Counted from the first letter of the stretch, positions 44,570 to 54,946 are shown. The stretch is DNA of 64,000 bases from Pararhizobium sp. YC-54 (GCF_025847205.1 NZ_JAOYTH010000005.1:124001-188000); one strand, 5' to 3'. A program made the numbers and translations. Notes: generated from the sequence alone by a model not told the origin.

Positions 44570-44955
44570 TTCAATGCCCCGAATACGGCTTCGATCGCAG
44601 CTTTCATCTTTTCAATCGTGAAAGGCTTGGCCAGCACGTTGTTGGCTCCGAGTGCCGCAGCCTTGGTAACCAGCGCGCGGTCGCCCTGCGCCGTCAGCAT
44701 GATGAAGGCAGCCTTCTTGGTGGCCGGATTGTTACGCACGGCCGCAAGCAGGCCGAGGCCATCCATCTTCGGCATGTTGAAATCGGAGATCACCAGATGA
44801 TGCGGCTGTGCCGCCATGATCTTGGCGCCCTGCTCGCCATCGCCAGCGACGGTGATCTGCTTGAAACCGAGCTGTTGCAGGGCGTCGCCCAGCAACAGGC
44901 GGCTGGTGACCTGATCGTCGACGATCAGAACTTTGATTTTTTCCGCTAGGGACAT
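44566..44955 (-). CDS. cheY2: Response regulator CheY2
   Basis: The 129-residue single-domain receiver has the acidic pair D13-D14, phosphoacceptor D58 ([12 protein letters not shown]) and a late Lys in the KPFTIEKM segment. In S. meliloti CheY2 is the main motor-binding regulator, while CheY1 acts as a phosphate sink. It starts directly after cheB. Confidence 0.94.
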   Translation of the reverse strand: MSLAEKIKVLIVDDQVTSRLLLGDALQQLGFKQITVAGDGEQGAKIMAAQPHHLVISDFNMPKMDGLGLLAAVRNNPATKKAAFIMLTAQGDRALVTKAAALGANNVLAKPFTIEKMKAAIEAVFGALK

Positions 44956-46011
44956 TTATTCGCTTCCTTCTCTTCGGGCGGCGGTGCTTTTCAGGACTTC
45001 TTCCCCGATTGAGCCGAGGGGTAGTTGGGTTTCGACGGCGCCCAGTTCATAGGCAACCCTCGGCATTCCATACACGACGCAGGTTTTTTCATTCTGACCG
45101 AACGTGCGGGCACCTGCGTGGCGCATTTTCAAAAGACCGGATGCGCCATCGCGACCCATCCCGGTCAGGATCACACCGACCGCGTTGCGTCCGGCAAGCT
45201 CCGCGACGGAATCAAACAGCACATCGACGGACGGACGATGGCCGTTCACCGGCTCACGATCCTGGAGACGGCAGCTGGGTGACGTGGGATTGACGACCTG
45301 CAGGTGACGCTCTCCGCCGGGGGCCAGGTAGACCTTGCCGATCTCAAGCCGGGCACCGTCCGTGGCCTCAGTGACAGTCGGCGCACAGAGGCGATTGAGA
45401 CGCTCGGCAAAGCTTTTGGTGAACGTATGCGGCATATGCTGCGTGATCACCGTCGGCGGGCAATTGGCCGGGAATTTCTGCAGGACGGTAATCAGCGCTT
45501 CGACACCGCCGGTGGACGAACCGATCGCGATGATCTTTCTTCCAGCTCTATAATCGGAAGCCCCGTTGGCGTTGGCAGCACTCGGCGCCGCAATCTTGTT
45601 GCCGGTGATGATATGCTTGCGCTGCGAACGGGCAGCTGCCTTGACCTTTTCAGCCAGATCGCGGAACGGATGCGGATCACCCGGCAGCGGTTTACCGACG
45701 CAATCGAAGGCGCCAATTTCCAGTGCCGCCAGCGACGCTTCCGCGCCCTTGTGCGTCAGCGTCGAGACCATGATGACCGGCATCGGGCGCAGGCGCATGA
45801 TCTTTTCGAGAAATTCCAGCCCGTTCATGTTGGGCATTTCGATATCGAGCGTGATGACGTCGGGATCGAGATCCTTGATCGCCTGGCGGGCCTGCATGGC
45901 ATCCGCGGCCTGGCCGATGACCTCGACTTCCGGATCGCTGCTCAAAATAGCGGTGATCAGCCCGCGCATCGTGGCTGAATCGTCAACGACAAGAACGCGC
46001 GCAGCACTCAC
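44956..46011 (-). CDS. cheB: Chemoreceptor methylesterase CheB
   Basis: The 351-residue protein has an N-terminal receiver with D56 ([12 protein letters not shown]) and a C-terminal esterase with catalytic S166 (GSSTGG), H192 (ITQHMPH) and D288 (GMGRDGA). It removes methyl groups from receptors and is activated by CheA. It overlaps cheR by 4 bp. Confidence 0.97.
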   Translation of the reverse strand: MSAARVLVVDDSATMRGLITAILSSDPEVEVIGQAADAMQARQAIKDLDPDVITLDIEMPNMNGLEFLEKIMRLRPMPVIMVSTLTHKGAEASLAALEIGAFDCVGKPLPGDPHPFRDLAEKVKAAARSQRKHIITGNKIAAPSAANANGASDYRAGRKIIAIGSSTGGVEALITVLQKFPANCPPTVITQHMPHTFTKSFAERLNRLCAPTVTEATDGARLEIGKVYLAPGGERHLQVVNPTSPSCRLQDREPVNGHRPSVDVLFDSVAELAGRNAVGVILTGMGRDGASGLLKMRHAGARTFGQNEKTCVVYGMPRVAYELGAVETQLPLGSIGEEVLKSTAARREGSE

Positions 46012-46916
46012 GAGCGGCCTCCATGCGGTTTGCCGGTGTAGCGATAGGTGGTGATGCCGATATTGTCGAACACCGATTTTGCGTCGCCGGAGACACGTTC
46101 GGAATGGCCAATATAGAGATGGCCCTTGGGATTGAGCATGCCGGCAAACCGCGACCAGATTTTCATCTGGGTCGGCTCATCGAAATAGATGACGACGTTG
46201 CGACAGAAGATCACGTCGAACTGTCCCTTGAATGGCCACTGCGCCATCAGGTTCAGTTCGTTGAAGGTGATCAGTTTCTTCACCCGGTCATCGACCTGCC
46301 ACTTCTGGCGGCCGTTGACCGAGGTTTCAGTGAACCATTGCTTGCGCATGGCCGGACTGACAGTCTCAAGGGCGGTCGCGTCATAGGCGCCGGCCCGGGC
46401 CAGCGCCAGGATCTTGGGGTCGATATCGGTCGCAAGAATACGGAAATCGTAGTCCGCCGCATTCGGCAGCATCGACAGAACCGTCAACGCAATCGAATAG
46501 GGCTCCTGTCCGTCCGAGCAGGCCGCAGACCAGATCCGCACCCGGCCGCCATTTTTGGCGCGCGCCAGAAGTTCCGGCAGAACGTCGGATTTCAGATGCT
46601 CGAAATGATGGTTTTCGCGGAAGAAGCGGGTGAAATTGGTCGTCAGGTGCGAAAGCATGTCGCGGCGCTCGGCGGCACCGGCCGGCGATGAAACCAGCTG
46701 GCAATATTCGCGAAATCCCTTCAGGCCGATGTTGCGGATATGCTTGGAAAGCCGCGAGTAGACGAGCGAAGCCTTCGATTCATTGAGATAGATGCCGGCG
46801 TCGGCATAAATCATGGCAGCGATCTCCACGAGGTCGCGGCGGGTCAGCGGATATTCTCCGCTCGCCAGGCATTCGTCCGGGGATAGCTTGCTGTCAAAGG
46901 CGGCCGGCATGCTCAT
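46008..46916 (-). CDS. cheR: Chemoreceptor methyltransferase CheR
   Basis: The 302-residue protein has a helical CheR-N domain and an SAM-binding domain with [20 protein letters not shown] and [20 protein letters not shown]. It methylates receptor glutamates. It overlaps cheW by 4 bp. Confidence 0.96.
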   Translation of the reverse strand: MSMPAAFDSKLSPDECLASGEYPLTRRDLVEIAAMIYADAGIYLNESKASLVYSRLSKHIRNIGLKGFREYCQLVSSPAGAAERRDMLSHLTTNFTRFFRENHHFEHLKSDVLPELLARAKNGGRVRIWSAACSDGQEPYSIALTVLSMLPNAADYDFRILATDIDPKILALARAGAYDATALETVSPAMRKQWFTETSVNGRQKWQVDDRVKKLITFNELNLMAQWPFKGQFDVIFCRNVVIYFDEPTQMKIWSRFAGMLNPKGHLYIGHSERVSGDAKSVFDNIGITTYRYTGKPHGGRS

Positions 46917-47380
46917 GCAGCTTCACTTTCAGTATGAGGAAACACGGCTTCCAGTTCGATCAGGCAGATCATCCGCCCTTCGATCGCAAGGATGCCGCGG
47001 GCAAATGTCCGCTCGAACTCCGACGTCATATCCGGCGTCGGCTGGATGTCTTCGTCCTTGATCGTCAATATGTCGGAGACCGCCTCGACGAGGAGACCCA
47101 CGACCCGGTTCTTGACCTGCGTCACGATGATGACATGGCGCACTGTCGGTTCGGCCGGCTTCATGCCGAGACGGGCGGAAAGGTCGATGATCGGCAGCAC
47201 CGCTCCGCGCAGGTTGATCACGCCGAGGAGATATTGCGGCGCATGTGGCATCGGCGTCGCCGGCGTCCAGCCGCGGATTTCCCGCACGGACATGACGTTG
47301 ACGCAGAATTCCTGATTCCCAATGCGGAACGCGATCAGCTCGCGTCCACCATTCGCCGGATTTTTTGCCAGATACGTCAT
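46913..47380 (-). CDS. cheW: Chemotaxis coupling protein CheW
   Basis: The 155-residue protein is a single CheW domain: ELIAFRIGNQEFCVNVMSVR, GVINLRGAVLPIIDLSARLG and LVEAVSDILTIKDEDIQPTP. It couples CheA to receptors. It lies 5 bp after cheA. Confidence 0.95.
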   Translation of the reverse strand: MTYLAKNPANGGRELIAFRIGNQEFCVNVMSVREIRGWTPATPMPHAPQYLLGVINLRGAVLPIIDLSARLGMKPAEPTVRHVIIVTQVKNRVVGLLVEAVSDILTIKDEDIQPTPDMTSEFERTFARGILAIEGRMICLIELEAVFPHTESEAA

Positions 47381-47385
47381 AAGTC

Positions 47386-49689
47386 CTACCCGGCGGCAGC
47401 CAGCGATGATTCGAGTTGCAGGGACTGGCCGCGCGACGCCGAAACGACGGCATCGACATCCAGGATGAGGGCGACGCGACCGTCACCGAGAATGGTGGCG
47501 GCGGCGATGCCGGGCACGTGCGTATAGTTGGCCTCAAGGCTCTTGATGACGACCTGACGCTGGCCCTGGATGGCATCGACCATCAGAGCGCGCTGGCCGC
47601 CGCCTTCGGATTCCACCAGAAGAGCCACGCCTTCGACCGGATTGGCCTGGGTTGCGCGGAAATTGAGGATCCGGCCGACATCGACCAGCGGGCAGAACGA
47701 GTTGCGGATCGAGATCAGCCGCTGCGTCGCGCCGAACGAATGGATTGCTGCCGCATCCGGCTGCAGGGTTTCGACGATCGCCGTCAGCGGCACGACCAGC
47801 GTCTGGCCGGCAACCGTGACGACCATGCCGTCGAGCACGGCCAGCGTCAGCGGCAGGCTCATGGTGAAGACCGAGCCGTGACCCGGTTTCGACGAGATGT
47901 TGATGCGGCCGCCGAGCGCCTGGATGGAGCGCTTGACCACGTCCATGCCGACACCGCGCCCGGAAAGGTCGGAGACCTTGTCGGCGGTGGAGAAGCCGGC
48001 ATGGAAGATCAGGTTGTCGATTTCCTCGTCCGACAGGTTGGCATCGGCTGCGATCAGGTCGTTGTCGATCGCCTTCTGGCGAACCTTCTCGCGGTTGATA
48101 CCGGCGCCGTCGTCGGAAAGTTCGATGACGATGCGGCCCGAGCGATGCTTGGCGGTCAGCTTGACGGTGCCTTCGGCATTTTTGCCGGCGGCAATGCGCT
48201 TTTCCGGCGTCTCGAGGCCGTGATCGACGGCGTTGCGGATCATGTGGGTCAGCGGCTCGGCGAGCTTGTCGATGACCGTCTTGTCGACTTCGGTGTTTTC
48301 ACCCTCGGTGACGAGGCGAACCGACTTGCCGGTGATATCGGCGATTTCGCGGACCGTGCGGGCCATGCGCTGGAACACCGGCTTCACCGGCTGGGCGCGG
48401 ATCGCCATGACCGAGTCCTGGATCTCGCGGGTCAGCTGCTGCAGCTCTTCGAGACCCATGTTGATCGAGGAAACGCCGTTCGAGTCATTTTCAATGACGC
48501 TTTGCGACAGCATGGCCTGGTTGATGACCAGTTCGCCGACGAGGTTGATCAGCCGGTCGACACGATCGAGATCGACGCGGATGGTCTGGGCAGCGGCCGA
48601 GGAGGCCTGCTGGGCATTGTTCTGGGCCGCAGCGGTGGCCGCGCCCTTGTCGCTGGCGGCAGCGCGCGATGCGCTGGCGGCCATCTGCACGACATTGGAT
48701 GCCGCTTCGGCGGCAGCGACGGCTTGCTGTACGGCGGCGATCTGTTCTTCCTCTTCGACCACGCCGAGCGGCATATCGAGTTCGCCATCGAGCGCCGAAA
48801 GATCGAACGGCACCGGCTGCATCGGCAGGTCGTCGCTGTCGGATTCCGTAGTTTCGCCGGTTTCGAGCGCCGTCACTTCGAGATCGCAATCCCACTCGGC
48901 GAATTCGAAGACCGAGCGCACGGCATCTTCGCCCTTGTCGGTCTTGATCGACACTTTCCAGGAGAAATAGGCGGCTTCCGGGTCCATCTGGTCGAGCGGC
49001 GGCAGGCTATCCATGTTGCAATGGATGCTCATTTCACCGAGGCGCGAGAGATCGCGCAGGAGCAACGTTGCTTCGTTGCCCTTGGTATAGAGTTCCGACT
49101 TCGGTTTGAAGACGATGTCGTAGGCCGGAAGATCGCCTGGCGTTTCGTCGTCATCGCTACCGAAATCATCGAAGGAGAAAGCGACGGGCGCAAAGCCGTG
49201 CTCATTGACAACCGGCTCGACCGGCGCGGCCTTGGCAACGGCAGCAGGCTTTGCCGCAGCGGCCTTGGGTGCGGCCGGTTCCAAAGCCGAGGCGGCAGGT
49301 GGCGCTTCGCCCTTGGCAAGCGCCTCGAGTTCGCGGATCAGCTGCAACGAGCGGGCCTGATCGACGCTGCCGCCGTCGCGCGCGACATTGGTGAGGTCGG
49401 CCAGCACGTCGGCCGATTTCAGCATCACCTTCAGGACGTCCTGGGTCGGTTCCAGCTTGTTGGAACGAACGCAATCAAGCGTGGTCTCAAACACGTGTGC
49501 GAAAGAGACAAGATCATCCAATCCGAAAGCTCCGGCGCCACCCTTGATGGAGTGGACCGCACGGAAAACCGCATTCACCGTTTCCGGATCGCGGTCGCCG
49601 TCATTGAGCCTCAGGAGACCGGATTCCAGTTCGGCGAGCTGCTCCTCGCATTCCTGGAAGAAAATCTCTTTGATTTCGTTCATATCCAT
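47386..49689 (-). CDS. cheA: Chemotaxis histidine kinase CheA
   Basis: The 767-residue kinase has a P1 domain with phosphoaccepting His46 (FRAVHSIKGGAGAFG), an Ala-rich linker, a P2-like part, a dimerisation domain, and an HATPase with N-box HMIRNAVDHGLETPEKR and GFSTADKVSDLSGRGVGMDV. It ends in a CheW-like P5 domain. It receives receptor signals and phosphorylates CheY1, CheY2 and CheB. It lies 16 bp after cheY1. Confidence 0.97.
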   Translation of the reverse strand: MDMNEIKEIFFQECEEQLAELESGLLRLNDGDRDPETVNAVFRAVHSIKGGAGAFGLDDLVSFAHVFETTLDCVRSNKLEPTQDVLKVMLKSADVLADLTNVARDGGSVDQARSLQLIRELEALAKGEAPPAASALEPAAPKAAAAKPAAVAKAAPVEPVVNEHGFAPVAFSFDDFGSDDDETPGDLPAYDIVFKPKSELYTKGNEATLLLRDLSRLGEMSIHCNMDSLPPLDQMDPEAAYFSWKVSIKTDKGEDAVRSVFEFAEWDCDLEVTALETGETTESDSDDLPMQPVPFDLSALDGELDMPLGVVEEEEQIAAVQQAVAAAEAASNVVQMAASASRAAASDKGAATAAAQNNAQQASSAAAQTIRVDLDRVDRLINLVGELVINQAMLSQSVIENDSNGVSSINMGLEELQQLTREIQDSVMAIRAQPVKPVFQRMARTVREIADITGKSVRLVTEGENTEVDKTVIDKLAEPLTHMIRNAVDHGLETPEKRIAAGKNAEGTVKLTAKHRSGRIVIELSDDGAGINREKVRQKAIDNDLIAADANLSDEEIDNLIFHAGFSTADKVSDLSGRGVGMDVVKRSIQALGGRINISSKPGHGSVFTMSLPLTLAVLDGMVVTVAGQTLVVPLTAIVETLQPDAAAIHSFGATQRLISIRNSFCPLVDVGRILNFRATQANPVEGVALLVESEGGGQRALMVDAIQGQRQVVIKSLEANYTHVPGIAAATILGDGRVALILDVDAVVSASRGQSLQLESSLAAAG

Positions 49690-49705
49690 GGGTGGAATCC
49701 TGGCG

Positions 49706-50071
49706 TTAGGCGGTTACGCGCTCGATAGCATCGATCAGCTTGGTCGGATCGAAAGGCTTGACGATCCAGCCGGTCGCACCTGCCTGGCGTGCGCGGTTCT
49801 TCTTTTCCGCATCGCTTTCCGTCGTCAGGACCAGGATCGGGATTGCCCGGTATTTCTCGTTCCTGCGCACGCCTTCGATGAAACCGAAGCCATCGAGACG
49901 CGGCATGTTGATGTCGGTAACGATAACGTCCGGATTGGCATCCTCGAGAACTTCAAGACCCTCGATACCGTCTTCCGCCTGGATCGTTTCGAAACCGGCA
50001 TTGTTCAGTGTGACCAGAAGCATGTTCCGGATGGTTCTGGAATCATCGACTGTGAGAACTTTCTTTTTCAT
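49706..50071 (-). CDS. cheY1: Response regulator CheY1
   Basis: The 121-residue receiver has acidic D9-D10, phosphoacceptor D53 (VTDINMPRLDG), a T-T-E-S switch site and the final K-P of WIVKPFDP. In S. meliloti CheY1 drains phosphate back from CheA and so serves as a phosphate sink. It follows cheS by 3 bp. Confidence 0.94.
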   Translation of the reverse strand: MKKKVLTVDDSRTIRNMLLVTLNNAGFETIQAEDGIEGLEVLEDANPDVIVTDINMPRLDGFGFIEGVRRNEKYRAIPILVLTTESDAEKKNRARQAGATGWIVKPFDPTKLIDAIERVTA

Positions 50072-50074
50072 GTC

Positions 50075-50368
50075 TCAAATCTCCTTTGCCACCAGGTGGT
50101 CGATATTGACCCCGATGAGCTGCGTCGTCTTTGCGAATGCGTCCGACACCTTGGCGAAGGTGAAAGACTGTTTATCCTCTTCCCAGCTTTTGGCCCCGGC
50201 CATCAGGACCTGAAGGCACAGCGCGCCGACGCGCTCGACCGCCGATGCGTCGATCACCAGCGGATTGCCGCGCAGACCCATCAACTTGCCGTGCAGGACG
50301 TTGGCCTCGTTGAGATCGAGGACCGGCGCGAGGCTCAAGCTTTTCCGAGCGGCCTTCTTGGTTGCCAT
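50075..50368 (-). CDS. cheS: CheS, CheA-binding accessory protein (STAS-like)
   Basis: The 97-residue soluble protein has the STAS-like pattern LDLNEANVLHGKLMGLRGNP, then LVIDASAVERVGALCLQVLM. In S. meliloti a 97-residue CheS at this place binds CheA and raises its affinity for phosphorylated CheY1. The length matches exactly. A 133-bp gap separates it from icpA. Confidence 0.85.
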   Translation of the reverse strand: MATKKAARKSLSLAPVLDLNEANVLHGKLMGLRGNPLVIDASAVERVGALCLQVLMAGAKSWEEDKQSFTFAKVSDAFAKTTQLIGVNIDHLVAKEI

Positions 50369-50501
50369 CTCTACTTTCCTTGTCTGGCTGGGAGTGATTT
50401 ACATGGATGGTTCAACTGACTTCCGGCACGCCCATGCGAGCGCACGTGCTGCAGTTCGAAAATCGCCGATCCCGGCAAAGTGTGTTTGCGACGGCTCTGC
50501 A

Positions 50502-52136
50502 TCAGCGCCCCAACCCGGCAAGGCGACCCTTAAGGCCGTAGCCGTCCTCAAAATCGTCATTGCTTCCGCCGGCGATTTCGTCCTGCCGTCCGGTTGGGGA
50601 CACGATGGCCGGGGTTGAATAGGACGATATAGCCGTAGCCTTCGGCGCCTGCCGCTGGACATGGAATTGGCGGATCGTCTGGCCGAGTTCGAGAATGACG
50701 GTGTGCAGATCGTCGCAGGTCTCTTTGGCGCCGGCCGCCTGATGTGCGCCCGCACCGATTTCGGCGCCAATACGGCTAAGATCGGAGGTCGCTGCCTGAA
50801 GGCTGGTGACCTGCTCGGCGGTTTCATCGGCAATACCGGTGATGGCATCGTTGATGCCGCGAACCTGCTCGACGATGTTGCTGATGGCGTCCTGCGTGCG
50901 GCCGACGCGTTCGACGCCCGCCTCCACCTGGGATTTCGTGCTCGATACCAGCTGCTTGATCTCGCGGGCCGCATCGCCCGAGCGTTGCGCCAAGGCGCGA
51001 ACTTCCTGGGCAACGACGGCAAACCCGCGGCCGCTTTCACCCGCACGCGCAGCCTCGATGCCGGCATTGAGCGCCAAAAGATTGGTCTGGAAAGCGATCT
51101 CGTCGATAACACCGATGATCTGGCCGATCTTTTCGGCCGAAGCTTCAATATCCGCCATCGCCGAAATCGCCTGTCCGGCAATCTCGCCGCTATGCTCGGC
51201 CGATTGGCGCGTTACAGCGACGCTCTTTTCGGCCGCCCGTGTCTGGCCGGCATTATGCTTGACGCGATCGGCAATGGCACCAAGCGACCTGACGGTCTCG
51301 CCAAGCGCTTCGGACTGTTCCTGCGCTCTCTGAGCAAATTGTCCGGTCTGGCCGGCAAGATCGCGCGACGATGTTTCAATCGTAACGGTGCGGTCGGACA
51401 GGCCGATGAACGCGTTCTGCATGGCATCGAGCGCGCCATTCAGGTCGCGAGCCAGCGGCTGATAGGCAACGGCCACGTCATTGGGCGTGCGAACGGAGAG
51501 ATCGCCGCGGCCAAGCGCCTGGGTGACATCGCCAAACAGAGCCAGCGCCTCGGCCTCGCCCGCCTTGCGCTGCTCGGCGAGCTGGCGCTGGTGGCTGTGG
51601 CGCTGCTCGTTGAAACGCAGGGAAACGGAAATTTCGGTATCGACGAAAACGGTGCGCACCAGAGCCGCGACGAGATCGGCCAGCTCCTTCCTGTTCGCCT
51701 TGCCGAGCGACAGCATCGATTTCGGCCAGAACTGCTCGATCATTGAACAGATCAGGCGTTCCAGCACCACCGCATGGCCGGCGATCTGCCAGCGGGGATC
51801 GAGCCCCATCTTGCTTTCGGTATCCGACAGCACCTTGACGCGCTCGGCATAGAGGCTGTCGAAACGGGCGTCGGTGAGCACGCTCCAATGCGAGGACTGG
51901 AGGTCGTGCAGCCGGTCGATCTGGCGGTCGCTGGTGAAATGGCGCGCGGCATCCGGAAAGGTCTGGAGACGCTGGAACAGGTCGCGCAAGGCGAGCTCGA
52001 CTTCGGCTCCAAGCGACTGGCGATGTTTGCGCAGGACGTCGGTCTGGCCGTCATCAAGCCCGGCAAAACGCAAGCGCTCGAGCAGGCTGCCTGCCTGAGC
52101 TTTCCTCGTCTGATCTGGCGATGTTTCCTGCCTCAC
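50502..52136 (-). CDS. icpA: IcpA, soluble globin-coupled chemoreceptor
   Basis: The 544-residue protein has no membrane segment. Residues about 15-175 form a protoglobin-like sensor ([60 protein letters not shown]). It is followed by a helical linker and a methyl-accepting signalling domain with [20 protein letters not shown] and [21 protein letters not shown] haem-bound globin head would sense oxygen or another gas. It heads the che operon. No pentapeptide for CheR docking is seen at the C-terminus. Confidence 0.93.
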   Translation of the reverse strand: MRQETSPDQTRKAQAGSLLERLRFAGLDDGQTDVLRKHRQSLGAEVELALRDLFQRLQTFPDAARHFTSDRQIDRLHDLQSSHWSVLTDARFDSLYAERVKVLSDTESKMGLDPRWQIAGHAVVLERLICSMIEQFWPKSMLSLGKANRKELADLVAALVRTVFVDTEISVSLRFNEQRHSHQRQLAEQRKAGEAEALALFGDVTQALGRGDLSVRTPNDVAVAYQPLARDLNGALDAMQNAFIGLSDRTVTIETSSRDLAGQTGQFAQRAQEQSEALGETVRSLGAIADRVKHNAGQTRAAEKSVAVTRQSAEHSGEIAGQAISAMADIEASAEKIGQIIGVIDEIAFQTNLLALNAGIEAARAGESGRGFAVVAQEVRALAQRSGDAAREIKQLVSSTKSQVEAGVERVGRTQDAISNIVEQVRGINDAITGIADETAEQVTSLQAATSDLSRIGAEIGAGAHQAAGAKETCDDLHTVILELGQTIRQFHVQRQAPKATAISSYSTPAIVSPTGRQDEIAGGSNDDFEDGYGLKGRLAGLGR

Positions 52137-52743
52137 GCTTGTCCCCGGTCCGGTATGTCATGTCTGGAAACCATGTGGCTTTCAGAGGTATCCTGTAGAA
52201 AATCAAACTCTTGCTGCATGGCCACATGCCTTGGAAAGGCACGCAGCGCATCCATTCAACGGATGTTTCAAAGGGGCGGTGCCCAAGCGTGCCGTCTTGC
52301 AAGACGCCAAGTGGAGACGGCTTAATGCCGGCTGACCACGGCGATCGGCCGCTTCGTTTCCCAAGAGATATCCGGTGAAAGTGCATACCGGATCAGAACC
52401 GGTTCGTCGGTACGGCGTCATGCCTTGCAGGGAAGTAGATTTTCCCACTCCAACGTGTACGACCATGTTTATGGTTAATTCCTTGCTTGAAGGTTAACGG
52501 TTGATCGTCCGTATCTTCTTTCACTAAAATTAGCCCTATATCGCTCCGACCGGGCGCAACCGCCTGTGGACCGGGGGTTTCAGCGCGCTGGAGAAACAAC
52601 AGGTTTTCAATGGTAAAACTTGAGAGTTGATCTTGAGGTACCCCGCCATTAACTACTGCCTATTCTGACCGGCATAAGCCATGCGCAAGCATAGCCGGAC
52701 AAAGTGCAGCGGCATCATGATGATGACGTAGAAGGAACGGGCA
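52137..52743. promoter_or_regulatory. Upstream region of icpA, no gene seen
   Basis: 607 bp between icpA and the small ORF. The part 52460-52500 is AT-rich, with TTAA steps. A short CGTCTTGCAAGACG palindrome occurs at about 52299-52312. It must carry the promoter for the che operon. The frames inside lack protein-like composition. Confidence 0.5.
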
Positions 52744-52857
52744 ATGATTGTTCTGGGAATAAGCGCGACGCTTATCGCCACCCTTACACTGGCAGCGGTC
52801 TCCATCCTCCTGAATATCGAGGATGATCGTCAGTCGTTGAATGCCAGGATTTTCTAG
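52744..52857 (+). CDS. Small membrane protein (37 aa), unknown
   Basis: The 37-codon frame starts with ATG 7 bp after an AAGGA ribosome site. It encodes a single hydrophobic helix (MIVLGISATLIATLTLAAVS, residues 1-24), then a short polar tail with N-I-E-D-D-R. Such proteins are easily missed. It lies alone between icpA and the MFS gene, which run the other way. It is not recognised as any known small-protein family. Confidence 0.55.
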   Translation: MIVLGISATLIATLTLAAVSILLNIEDDRQSLNARIF

Positions 52858-53016
52858 GAAATAGTTAAACCGCACTTCGGCCTGGAAGCATATGTGCGCT
52901 GCAGGATGCGGTGCACCGCTGCATTTCCTTGGATACAAGAAGCACCGCATGCCCTTGGCGGCTGCAGTCTCTCAATTTCCTCGTTTGCTTGACCGCGCTC
53001 TTTGATCGGGCCGGCC

Positions 53017-53043
53017 AAAAAGACCCGCCCCGAAGGGCGGGCC
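53017..53043 (-). terminator. Terminator of the MFS gene
   Basis: Minus strand: CCCGCCC, TTCG tetraloop, GGGCGGG and a CTTTTT run, starting right after the stop at 53050. Confidence 0.92.
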
Positions 53044-53049
53044 ACAGGT

Positions 53050-54489
53050 TCATTCGGCTGGAGCGTATTGAACGCCGGCCGGGATCCCCGCCCGGCGCGG
53101 CAGAGTAAGAGCGACGATCAACCCCAAAACCGTCCCGACAGCGGCCAGATAAACGGCAAACCGGGTGCCTTCGACAAGACCGGCTGCAGCAGCCGTTTCG
53201 CCGGCTGGCCCCGCAACGCCGTTGGCGACGGCGACCAGGATGGCGAGGCCCACGGCCAGCCCGACCTGCAGACTGGTCGATGCCATGCCCGAGGCGACGC
53301 CCTGTTCTTCGTGGGCAACGCCTGTCGCCGAAACGATCCACATCGCCGTCCACACCATGCCCTGTCCGACGCCGAGAACGGCCATGCCCGGAACCAGACC
53401 GGCATAGCCCCATTCCGGCGAAATCCCGTAGGCGAACGCAACCATGCCGACGACGCTCAGAACCTGGCCGATGACAAGACTGGTGCGAACACCCGAGCCG
53501 GTGGCCATGCGTTCACCCAGTTGCGTGCCCACGAAGATGGCGATGGCCGGAACCAGGAATGCCAGCCCGGTCCACAGCGCGTCAAAGCCGAGCATTCCCT
53601 GGAACAACACGGTTTCGAAATAGGGCAAGGCCCCCAGCGTGGCGCCGAAGAAGAGTGTCAACAGCATGCCCGCCAGCGCATAGCGGTTGGAGAACAGCCG
53701 CAACGGCATCAAAGGATCATCGCTGCGCGCTTCGATGGCGAAAAAGGCGGCGAGCAGGATCAGTCCGGCAACAAGGGCCAAAAGGATAGAAGGCGACGCC
53801 CAGCCCGATTCCGGCCCCTGCACAAGAACGTAGACCAGCAATGTGATGCCGGTCGTCGCGGTCAGCGCGCCGGGTAAGTCAAAGCTGCGGTGCGAACCAT
53901 GGGCGACATCACGCGGCATGACGATCAGGGCGCCGGCGATGATGATGGCGACAAGCGGCACGTTGACGAAGAAGACGGCAGGCCAGCCGTAGGCGCTGGT
54001 GAGGACGCCGCCGAGCAGCGCGCCGACAGTCAGGCCCGAGGCTCCGGCACCGCCCCAGACAGCCAAGGCGCGGTTACGTTCGCGGCCTTCGGCAAACAAT
54101 GTTGTCACCAGCGACAACGTTGCCGGAAACAGCAGTGCGCCGCCGACACCCTGGATGGCCCGGGCAATGATGATGGCGCTCGGGCTTGCCGCCAGACCCC
54201 CGACCAGCGACGATACGCCGTAGAGTGCCAAAGCGAAAATGAAGACCCGGCGGCGGCCAAGAAGATCGGCGGCGCGGCCGCCCAGAAGCAGGAAGCCGCC
54301 AAAGGCGACGCCATAGGCGCTGACGACCCATTGCAGCGTCTGGCGCGAGAAACCCAGTTGCGTCCCGATATCGGGCAGCGCGACGAAGACGATATTGTAA
54401 TCCACGGCGATGACCAGTTGAGCGAAGGCGAGCAGGAACAATGTCCAGCCCAGCCGCCGGCGGTCGCCGGTTGCGGGAGAAGATGACAT
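53050..54489 (-). CDS. MFS drug efflux transporter (DHA2/EmrB type)
   Basis: The 479-residue polytopic protein has about 14 membrane helices. It shows the MFS loop GGRAADLLGRRRVF between helices 2 and 3, and antiporter motif C (GGAGASGLTVGALLGGVLTS). This matches the 14-TM DHA2 group that exports drugs or dyes using the proton gradient. I chose ATG 54489 (MSSSPATGDRRRLG); upstream codons are not conserved. It diverges from the arsR-type gene, which probably represses it. The substrate is unknown. Confidence 0.88.
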   Translation of the reverse strand: MSSSPATGDRRRLGWTLFLLAFAQLVIAVDYNIVFVALPDIGTQLGFSRQTLQWVVSAYGVAFGGFLLLGGRAADLLGRRRVFIFALALYGVSSLVGGLAASPSAIIIARAIQGVGGALLFPATLSLVTTLFAEGRERNRALAVWGGAGASGLTVGALLGGVLTSAYGWPAVFFVNVPLVAIIIAGALIVMPRDVAHGSHRSFDLPGALTATTGITLLVYVLVQGPESGWASPSILLALVAGLILLAAFFAIEARSDDPLMPLRLFSNRYALAGMLLTLFFGATLGALPYFETVLFQGMLGFDALWTGLAFLVPAIAIFVGTQLGERMATGSGVRTSLVIGQVLSVVGMVAFAYGISPEWGYAGLVPGMAVLGVGQGMVWTAMWIVSATGVAHEEQGVASGMASTSLQVGLAVGLAILVAVANGVAGPAGETAAAAGLVEGTRFAVYLAAVGTVLGLIVALTLPRRAGIPAGVQYAPAE

Positions 54490-54540
54490 GATTGATATCT
54501 CTTTGTTGCGGGGACAAGGCTGCGCAGCTTTGATAATTTG

Positions 54541-54570
54541 ATAGTACGGGTAGAGTCGTACAATTGTCAA
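54541..54570 (-). promoter_or_regulatory. Sigma70-type promoter and possible operator of the MFS gene
   Basis: On the minus strand TTGACA (54570-54565) and TACTAT (54546-54541) are 18 bp apart, a good housekeeping promoter for the MFS gene. GTAC-N10-GTAC (54544-54561) lies inside the spacer and could be the ArsR operator. Confidence 0.6.
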
Positions 54571-54624
54571 CGCGAGACGTCCAAAAAGTTTGACTGTACG
54601 CGAACGGTTTATTATCTTCCCTTC

Positions 54625-54933
54625 ATGAACGATCATCATCCCACGCGTGAAGACCTTCGCCTCCCCGATATCCTGCTGGCTCTGGGCAATCCGATCCGGC
54701 TGGCGGCGGTAAAACAGATCGCTACCGGCGAATGCATCTGCAGCGACATTGCTGCGGACGTGTCGAAATCGACGATGACGCATCATTGGCGCGTGCTGCG
54801 CGAGGCCGGCGTGATCCGGCAAAGACCTGAAGGCCGCGTCATCTATATGTCGCTGCGGCAGGATGATCTGGAGGCAAGGTTTCCGGGACTGTTGTCGGCG
54901 ATCTTCAACGCTGATCAGCCGGCATCGGCCTAG
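54625..54933 (+). CDS. ArsR-family winged-helix regulator
   Basis: The 102-residue protein is a single winged helix: LLALGNPIRLAAVKQIATGE, then DVSKSTMTHHWRVLREAGVI and GRVIYMSLRQDDL. One C-I-C pair occurs in GECICSDI, at the position where ArsR metal sensors have ELCVCDL, but the pattern is incomplete, so the inducer may not be a metal. Divergent from an MFS exporter, it is likely its repressor. I chose ATG 54625; the frame is open to 54538 but the leader overlaps the promoter. Confidence 0.88.
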   Translation: MNDHHPTREDLRLPDILLALGNPIRLAAVKQIATGECICSDIAADVSKSTMTHHWRVLREAGVIRQRPEGRVIYMSLRQDDLEARFPGLLSAIFNADQPASA

Positions 54934-54946
54934 GCTTGCCGAAGAC

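Noticed and set aside
47416..49728. 770-codon open frame opposite cheA
   Set aside because: Antisense shadow due to strong third-position GC bias; cheA fills the other strand.
54601..54624. Promoter TTGACT/TATTAT for the ArsR-type gene
   Set aside because: The two boxes are only about 14 bp apart, too close for a normal sigma70 promoter.
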